Shown one piece after another: positions 59,132 to 64,000 of a DNA stretch of 64,000 nt (position 1 is its first letter; each line of letters starts with the position of its first letter). Under the pieces are notes generated by a model. That model saw only the letters and a list, made by a program, of their open reading frames with translations, was not told the origin of the DNA and did not search any database. Source of the stretch: Verrucomicrobiaceae bacterium (GTDB lineage: Bacteria; Verrucomicrobiota; Verrucomicrobiia; Verrucomicrobiales; Verrucomicrobiaceae); the NCBI GenBank assembly GCA_015075365.1, contig JABTUN010000002.1, positions 1,364,001 to 1,428,000 of the forward strand. The letters run 5' to 3'. Both the position numbers and the translations under genes were made by a program.

Positions 59132-60547
59132 ATGAACACACCCACTTACTCTCGTCGTGACATGCTCGCCCGCGCGGGCGGCGGTTTTGGCATGCTGGCC
59201 TTCGCTTCGATGCTGGAGGCGGCGAAGAATCCCTTCGCGCCGAAGGTGCCGATGCAGGTCGGTGGCAAGGCGAAGTCGATCATCTGGATCTTTACCAATG
59301 GCGGGCCGTCGCAGGTTGATACGTGGGATTACAAACCGGAGCTCGCGAAGCGCGATGGGCAGACGCTGGAAGGTTTTGATCCAAAGACGGGCTTCTTTCC
59401 CGGCTCGGTGGGCGGTTTGATGAAGTCGCCCTTCGGCTTCAAGCAATACGGCGAGAGCGGCACATGGTGCAGCGACCTGTTTCCGAAAACGGCGATGCAT
59501 GTCGATAAGATGTGCTTCATCCACAGTTGCTGGACGGGCTCGAACAACCACTCGCCGGCGCTTTTCATGATGAACACGGGCACCACGCGCATGGGCTATC
59601 CGTGCGTGGGCTCGTGGGTGAACTACGGCCTCGGCAGCGAGAGCGATTCGCTGCCCAGCTTTGTCGTGATGAGTGATCCCATGAATCGTGGCCTGCCCAA
59701 AGGCAGCGCGGCGAACTGGGGCGCGGGCTTTTTGCCAAGTGTGTATCAAGGCACATGGCTGAAGCCGACTGGCGCGCCGATCGACAACCTCGCGGTGCCT
59801 GCGTCGCTCACGCCGCAGCGTCAGCGTGCTCAACTTGACCTCATGGCGCGGCTGAATCGGCAATCGCTCGCCGGGTCGGCCATCGAGAGCGAACTGAACG
59901 CGCGCATCGAGAGCTTTGAGCTGGCGTATCGCATGCAAACCGCCGCGCCGGAGGCTTTCGCGCTCAAGGACGAGCCGGAGCACATCCAGAAACTCTACGG
60001 TGTGAATGAGAAGCACTGCGGCCACTTTGCGAAGCAGTGCCTAACTGCGCGGCGGATGGTGGAGCGTGGCGTGCGCTTCATTCAGATCTACAGCGGCGGC
60101 ATGGAGAACCAGCAAAGCTGGGACGGCCACAAGGACATCCTCGGCAATCACAGCGGCTTCGCGGCGGAAAGCGACCAGCCCGTGGCCGCGCTCATCAGCG
60201 ATCTGGAGCAGCGCGGGCTGCTCGACCAGACGCTGATCATCTGGGGCGGCGAGTTTGGCCGTCTGCCCATCGCGCAAAAAGGCGCGCAGCCCGGCCGCGA
60301 TCACAATCCGCATGCCTTCACCGTCTGGATGTGCGGCGGCGGCGTGAAAGGCGGCTACCACCACGGCGAGACCGACGAAATCGGCTTCAAAGCCGCCATC
60401 GACAAGGTCAGCGTGCACGATCTGCACGCCACGATCCTCGCCGCGGCTGGACTCGATCATGAGCGTCTCACGTTTAAGTTCCAAGGCCTCGATCAGCGTC
60501 TCACCGGCGTGGAGAATCCGAAGGTGGTGAAGCAGGTGTTTGCGTGA
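59132..60547 (+). CDS. DUF1501 exported protein, partner of PSCyt1
   Basis: The 471-residue product has a Tat-like signal (SRRDMLARAGGGFGMLAFAS) and the DUF1501 domain with SIIWIFTNGGPSQVDTWDYK, LIIWGGEFGRLPIAQK, DHNPHAFTVWMCGGG and YHHGETDEIGF. It is a paralogue of the DUF1501 protein at 46348-47778 but lies in the usual pair with the DUF1549/DUF1553 gene, whose stop is 1 nt upstream (likely translational coupling). Its function with that partner is not known. It ends 6 nt before the convergent LolD-like gene. Confidence 0.93.
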   Translation: MNTPTYSRRDMLARAGGGFGMLAFASMLEAAKNPFAPKVPMQVGGKAKSIIWIFTNGGPSQVDTWDYKPELAKRDGQTLEGFDPKTGFFPGSVGGLMKSPFGFKQYGESGTWCSDLFPKTAMHVDKMCFIHSCWTGSNNHSPALFMMNTGTTRMGYPCVGSWVNYGLGSESDSLPSFVVMSDPMNRGLPKGSAANWGAGFLPSVYQGTWLKPTGAPIDNLAVPASLTPQRQRAQLDLMARLNRQSLAGSAIESELNARIESFELAYRMQTAAPEAFALKDEPEHIQKLYGVNEKHCGHFAKQCLTARRMVERGVRFIQIYSGGMENQQSWDGHKDILGNHSGFAAESDQPVAALISDLEQRGLLDQTLIIWGGEFGRLPIAQKGAQPGRDHNPHAFTVWMCGGGVKGGYHHGETDEIGFKAAIDKVSVHDLHATILAAAGLDHERLTFKFQGLDQRLTGVENPKVVKQVFA

Positions 60548-60553
60548 GCCGGA

Positions 60554-61231
60554 TCAGCCCTCCTCCAGCCGGCCATCCTTCAAAATCAGGCGGCGGTCGC
60601 CCCGGGTGGCGAGTTCGCGGTCGTGCGTGACCACGATGAGAGTCTTCTGCGCCTCATTGACGACTTTCATGAGCATGTCGATAACCCCGCTGCCGGTGCT
60701 GGCGTCGAGATTGCCGGTCGGCTCGTCGGCGTAGATGATGCCGGGATCGTTGATGAGGGAGCGGGCGATGGCGACACGCTGCTGCTCTCCCCCGGACAGC
60801 TCCGTGGGCAGATGGTTGAGACGCTGGGAGAGGCCCACGGTGTCGAGCAGCTCCCGGGCACGCGATTCGGCCTTCTTTCCTCCGATCATGGCGGGAAGGA
60901 GCACGTTCTCCAACGCGGTCAGCTCCGGCAGCAGAAAGTAGTGCTGGAAGACGAAGCCCATGACCTCGTTGCGCGTGCGGGCGCGTTCCGCGGCCGCGGC
61001 ACGATAGAGCGAACGGCCATGCACCATCACATCTCCGGAAGTCGGCTGCTCCAGCCCGCCGAGCACATAGAGGAGGGTGGTCTTGCCCGCGCCGGACTGG
61101 CCGCAGAGGAACACCTTTTCACCGGCCTTCACCTCCAGGTTCACCCCGCGCAGCACCGGCAGGTCGTGGCCGGCCAGGTGGTAGGTGCGATGCACATCAG
61201 TGGCGATGAGGGGTGCGGCAGTCGGGAGCAT
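60554..61231 (-). CDS. LolD-like ABC transporter ATP-binding protein
   Basis: The 225-residue ATPase has Walker A FLCGQSGAGKTTLLYVLGGL, Q-loop VFQHYFLLPELTALEN, signature LSGGEQQRVAIARSL, Walker B IIYADEPTGNLD and H-loop VVTHDRELA. These are typical of the MacB/LolD type, where LolD drives release of lipoproteins from the inner membrane with LolC/LolE. The permease gene is not adjacent. The start was set at ATG 61229-61231; the longer upstream frame overlaps the ACP terminator. LolD versus another MacB-type ATPase cannot be settled. Confidence 0.85.
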   Translation of the reverse strand: MLPTAAPLIATDVHRTYHLAGHDLPVLRGVNLEVKAGEKVFLCGQSGAGKTTLLYVLGGLEQPTSGDVMVHGRSLYRAAAAERARTRNEVMGFVFQHYFLLPELTALENVLLPAMIGGKKAESRARELLDTVGLSQRLNHLPTELSGGEQQRVAIARSLINDPGIIYADEPTGNLDASTGSGVIDMLMKVVNEAQKTLIVVTHDRELATRGDRRLILKDGRLEEG

Positions 61232-61297
61232 GCGAAGAAGGACGGAGAGTAGAGGTGGCGCGGGGGAGTGAAAGCGCAAAAGCCGGCCGCCGGGCAC

Positions 61298-61332
61298 AAA
61301 AAAGCCAGCCGTGCGTGATGGCAGCGGCTGGC
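61298..61332 (-). terminator. Intrinsic terminator after acyl carrier protein
   Basis: Reading the minus strand, GCCAGCCG and CGGCTGGC form a perfect 8-bp stem with a 13-nt loop, followed by six T residues (AAAAAA at 61298-61303 on the plus strand). It lies 27 nt after the acpP stop. Confidence 0.8.
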
Positions 61333-61358
61333 CGGGAAATTGGAACCCTTGCGGAGGC

Positions 61359-61598
61359 TTATTCCGCGTGGTCTTCAACGTAGCGCACCACGTCGCCAAC
61401 GGACTGAAGCTTCTCAGCCTCCTCGTCGGGCACGTCGATGCCGAATTCTTCCTCAAACGCCATGACGAGCTCGACGGTGTCGAGGGAATCGGCACCGAGA
61501 TCCTCGATGAACTTGGCCTCGGGGGTAACCTGTTCGGGGTTCACGCCGAGCTGCTCAACGATGATGTCTTTGACCTTTTGTTGGATGTCTTCTGCCAT
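61359..61598 (-). CDS. acpP: Acyl carrier protein
   Basis: The 79-residue acidic protein contains EDLGADSLDTVELVMAFEEE, with the Ser that carries 4'-phosphopantetheine in the DSL motif. It holds acyl intermediates of fatty-acid synthesis in the cytoplasm. Typical length and start (MAEDIQQKVKDIIVEQLGV). The fab genes usually next to acpP are not in the window. A hairpin terminator follows. Confidence 0.97.
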   Translation of the reverse strand: MAEDIQQKVKDIIVEQLGVNPEQVTPEAKFIEDLGADSLDTVELVMAFEEEFGIDVPDEEAEKLQSVGDVVRYVEDHAE

Positions 61599-61686
61599 GT
61601 GTGTGGGGGGTGGTAAGTGCGGCGGAGCTTTAGAGGCAGGTTCTGCTTTGGCAAGGGAAAATATTCAGCCAATTTTCGAGGGCATT

Positions 61687-62442
61687 TCAGCCCTCCGCCG
61701 GGGGGCTGGCCGCCGCCTTTTCCGAAGAGGGCGGCCCAGGCTCAAGCGGCGCGGGTTCCGTCACCTTTTCGACCAGTTCACCGCTGAAGCGGCTGAGAAG
61801 CCGTTCGAGCACCTTGTCAGCGCCGCCATACATGAGATCGTCGATGGTGGCCTTCTTCTCCCGACCCGCGCCGCCGGGGCGAAACCAGGCGTAGGCGAGC
61901 CCCTGCTTGTCCCACTTCCGCTTGTCCACGCGAAACACATCCGCAAAAGCGACCCGCACGCCGTCAGGTGTCACGAAATGATCCGCCTCGCCGCGCAACA
62001 CGGTGTTTTTGCGCAGCAGGACAATCACGCCCACGGCCAGCGCGGCCGCGAGGCAGCCATAGCCAAAATAGAACTGCTCCGCGATCTCCCGCTCCGTGTA
62101 CATGTGCGGGTCCTCCGGCCACCCGTTGGCCGCCGCGTAGGTCACCCACTTGGGCGGCTCGCCATCCGTGCCGGTGGGCATTCCCTTGGACTTCTGCTCC
62201 GCGATCCACTGCTCGAGCGTGCCGGCCTTCTTCGCGGCATCGAAGCCGGCCAGATACTCCGTGTTGAACCACTCTTTCTTCTTCGCGATCCCGACCTGCT
62301 TCGGGTAGCCGACGCTGCCGTCGTAAAGAAAATAGGCCCCGAAAAAGGCGAACATGGCCGCCATCATCGCACGACGCTTATAATACCACGGGGTCACGCG
62401 GCAGATGATCGTGTCGGCGGAGGGTTCGGGGGCAGGGTCCAT
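61687..62442 (-). CDS. Membrane protein of unknown function
   Basis: The 251-residue protein has two transmembrane helices, one near residues 25-45 (AMMAAMFAFFGAYFLYDGSV) and one near 125-145 (FGYGCLAAALAVGVIVLLRK), with a helical, Lys-rich segment between them and a soluble alpha/beta C-terminal domain. The last 35 residues are Pro/Glu/Ser-rich. No family was recognised; similar proteins may be widespread in Verrucomicrobia. It lies 88 nt upstream of acpP and may be transcribed with it. Confidence 0.6.
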   Translation of the reverse strand: MDPAPEPSADTIICRVTPWYYKRRAMMAAMFAFFGAYFLYDGSVGYPKQVGIAKKKEWFNTEYLAGFDAAKKAGTLEQWIAEQKSKGMPTGTDGEPPKWVTYAAANGWPEDPHMYTEREIAEQFYFGYGCLAAALAVGVIVLLRKNTVLRGEADHFVTPDGVRVAFADVFRVDKRKWDKQGLAYAWFRPGGAGREKKATIDDLMYGGADKVLERLLSRFSGELVEKVTEPAPLEPGPPSSEKAAASPPAEG

Positions 62443-62587
62443 TCAAAGGCATCAAAGCCCGCCGTTCAACGCCACGCAACCCTCGTTTTGTGTGACAAAA
62501 ATCACCCGGGTTTGCAACCACCGCGGGCTTTTCAACGAAGAAAAACGCGCTACCAGCTACCCGCGTAAAACCACCCCCAAAAACACC

Positions 62588-63280
62588 ATGTACATCGACC
62601 CGCTTTATCTCGTCATCATGCTGGGCACCACGGCGCTGGCCATGCTGGCCTCGTGGCGCGTGAAGGGCGCCTATGCCCGCTACTCCCAGGTGCCGGCGCG
62701 GTCCGGTCTGACCGGCGCCCAGATCGCCCAGCGGATTCTCGACCTCAACAACATCCATGATGTCGAGGTCGTGCCCACTCATGGCTTGTTGAGCGACCAC
62801 TACGATCCGACGGACAAGAAGCTCGTGCTCTGCGAAGAGAATTATTATGGCACCAATGTGGCCGCCCTCGGCGTGGCGGCACATGAGGCGGGGCATGCCA
62901 TCCAGCACAAGCAGCTCTACGCGCCCTTGCAGTGGCGCATGGCCGCCGTCGGGATCACCACGCTGGCCGGGCAGGCCATTCCCTTCATCGGCTTCGGCCT
63001 CTTCTACATCGCTCCGAAGCTGGCGCTGCCAGCCCTGGCGCTCTGCTTTGGCATCGTGATGCTCTTCCAGCTCATCACGCTGCCGGTGGAGTTTGATGCC
63101 ACGGCGCGTGCCAAGCGCATCCTGGCCCACACGGGCGCCGTGGCCCCGGGTGAGGAGACGGAGTCCATGGGCAAGGTGCTGGACGCCGCCGCGCTGACCT
63201 ATGTGGCCGCGTTCATCAGCTCCCTGGCAACCTTCCTCTACTACGTCATGCACATGCTGGGCGGGCGGCGTGAGGAATGA
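62588..63280 (+). CDS. Membrane zinc metallopeptidase (Zn_peptidase_2, YugP-like)
   Basis: The 230-residue protein has an N-terminal membrane helix (YLVIMLGTTALAMLASWRV), the zinc motif AAHEAGHAIQH (HExxH), three further helices, and PVEFDATARAKRIL with the distal Glu that would complete the zinc site. It matches the neutral zinc metallopeptidase family PF04298 (YugP). Such proteases are in the cytoplasmic membrane; their targets are unknown. The ATG at 62588 starts the family N-terminus. A strong hairpin terminator follows at 63322. Confidence 0.9.
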   Translation: MYIDPLYLVIMLGTTALAMLASWRVKGAYARYSQVPARSGLTGAQIAQRILDLNNIHDVEVVPTHGLLSDHYDPTDKKLVLCEENYYGTNVAALGVAAHEAGHAIQHKQLYAPLQWRMAAVGITTLAGQAIPFIGFGLFYIAPKLALPALALCFGIVMLFQLITLPVEFDATARAKRILAHTGAVAPGEETESMGKVLDAAALTYVAAFISSLATFLYYVMHMLGGRREE

Positions 63281-63321
63281 CCGGCCCCCATCCTGCGCGA
63301 GTGATTAATGCTCGAGAAACG

Positions 63322-63357
63322 AAACACCCGCCATCAGTCGATGGCGGGTGTTTTTTT
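63322..63357 (+). terminator. Intrinsic terminator after the zinc metallopeptidase gene
   Basis: AAACACCCGCCAT (63322-63334) pairs with ATGGCGGGTGTTT (63341-63353) across a CAGTCG loop, and a T-run (TTTTTTT) completes it. The stem is perfect at 13 bp. It lies 41 nt after the peptidase stop and 30 nt before the end of the convergent ferritin gene, so it may serve both. Confidence 0.92.
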
Positions 63358-63382
63358 GAATTTCTGCGCGTTTACAAAGGCG

Positions 63383-63910
63383 TCATTCGCCGGCCTTGTC
63401 AGAGGCACCGCCACCGGTGGTCTTGCGCGCTCCAGCCTCACGGTCGAGCACGAGCAGGCTGGCTGGGTCGTTTCCGGCAAGCTTGAGGCGGTCGATCATG
63501 TCCCGCACGCTTTTTTCCTCCTCCATCTGCTCGTTGAGGAACCACAGCAGGAGGTTCTTCGAGGCATGGTCCTTGACCTGCTCCGCCACCTCAAAGAGGT
63601 CGTTGATCTGCTGGGTGACCTTCTGCTCCTGCTTGAGGCTGTGCTCGAAGACGTCGAGCACGTTCTTGAAGTCGGCCTTGGGCTTGGCGATGGGCTGGAG
63701 CTCGACCTTCGCATCGCGGTCCACGAGGTATTGGTAAAACTTGAGCGCATGCATGGTCTCCTCCCGGCTCTGGGTGAACATCCACTGGGCGAACCCGGAG
63801 TAAGGCGTCTGCTCAAACCAGGCCGACATGGCGAGGTAGATGTAGCTGGAGGCCATTTCGTTGTTGATCTGCTCGTTGAAGAGCTTGGTGAGCTTGGGAT
63901 TGAGAGTCAT
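63383..63910 (-). CDS. ftnA: Bacterial non-haem ferritin
   Basis: The 175-residue product (MTLNPKLTKLFNEQINNEMA) matches FtnA: ferroxidase-site Glu residues in INNEMASSYIYLAMS, SREETMHALKFYQYLVDR and EQMEEEKSVRDMIDRLKL. It oxidises and stores iron as a 24-subunit cage in the cytoplasm. The C-terminal 20 residues (REAGARKTTGGGASDKAGE) are a flexible Gly/Lys-rich tail longer than usual. The bases beyond its start (63911-64000) show no further gene. Confidence 0.92.
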   Translation of the reverse strand: MTLNPKLTKLFNEQINNEMASSYIYLAMSAWFEQTPYSGFAQWMFTQSREETMHALKFYQYLVDRDAKVELQPIAKPKADFKNVLDVFEHSLKQEQKVTQQINDLFEVAEQVKDHASKNLLLWFLNEQMEEEKSVRDMIDRLKLAGNDPASLLVLDREAGARKTTGGGASDKAGE

Positions 63911-64000
63911 GGGCGTCGAGGGGTGCGGAAATGATCAAACAGCAGCCGGAAATGACGCGCAAGCCGGGATGTTGGATGAAGTGCTTTCCTTCCGGCGATC

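Overview
This window is GC-rich chromosomal DNA that reads as a member of the Verrucomicrobiota, most likely a Verrucomicrobiaceae relative such as Prosthecobacter. The assignment is inferred from gene content: DUF1501 and DUF1549/DUF1553 cytochrome-type proteins, a ceramidase-like exported enzyme, a Tat-exported Gfo/Idh/MocA oxidoreductase, an exosortase and many large secreted proteins of unknown function, together with Gram-negative envelope genes (a KdsD-like isomerase, a LolD-like ATPase, two outer-membrane efflux lipoproteins). No rRNA, tRNA or CRISPR array was seen.

Layout. Positions 1-5.0 kb: partial GYF_2 gene, ceramidase-like protein, a WXG100-like small protein, panB and a secreted alpha/beta hydrolase. 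5.1-9.1 kb: a patchy accessory stretch with an orphan IleRS-type zinc domain, an AT-rich HNH-like gene, a lipoprotein and small exported proteins. 9.1-17.1 kb: sucC, a class II histone-deacetylase-like enzyme, an exported metallopeptidase-like protein, a MoxR/DUF58 pair, an exosortase fused to an EpsI-like domain and a membrane-anchored coiled-coil protein. 17.1-23.0 kb: a CcoI-type copper P-type ATPase, two tandem PilT-like ATPases and a NodB deacetylase lipoprotein. 23.3-29.8 kb: one giant exported protein of 2176 residues. 30-37 kb: ferredoxin, a kdsD-like gene, an amidase lipoprotein, an exported propeller-like protein, and a GDSL-pyrD-thymidine phosphorylase cluster. 37.3-39.4 kb: rpmJ-rpsM-rpsK-rpsD with a strong terminator, then a DUF971 gene. 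39.4-51.9 kb: polysaccharide genes (O-antigen ligase-like, WecA-like), two outer-membrane factors, a CysJ-like reductase, DUF1501, CCA-adding enzyme and a Gfo/Idh/MocA oxidoreductase. 52.0-56.1 kb: a second accessory region holding inverted repeats, two related group II intron 3' remnants, a 63-bp tandem repeat, a multiply frameshifted pseudogene, an McsA-like zinc protein and a MerC-GDCCVxC fusion. 56.1-64.0 kb: AraC regulator divergent from a DUF1549/1553-DUF1501 pair, LolD, ACP, a membrane protein, a membrane zinc protease and ferritin.

How the genes fit together. Clear functional groups are the ribosomal operon, the minus-strand GDSL-pyrD-deoA cluster, the WecA/O-antigen ligase pair, the MoxR-DUF58 pair and the divergent AraC/DUF1549/DUF1501 locus. 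Many genes start 10-40 nt after a TTGnnn-(16-17)-TAnnnT promoter and have no evident Shine-Dalgarno, so several starts were chosen on promoter position or family length. Several large imperfect inverted repeats lie in intergenic gaps and look like dispersed palindromic elements. I see no convincing new defence or biosynthetic system. The most unusual items are the MerC-GDCCVxC fusion beside intron remnants, the WXG100-like protein, the orphan IleRS zinc domain, the Ala/Pro-extended S11 and repeat insertions in the giant protein.
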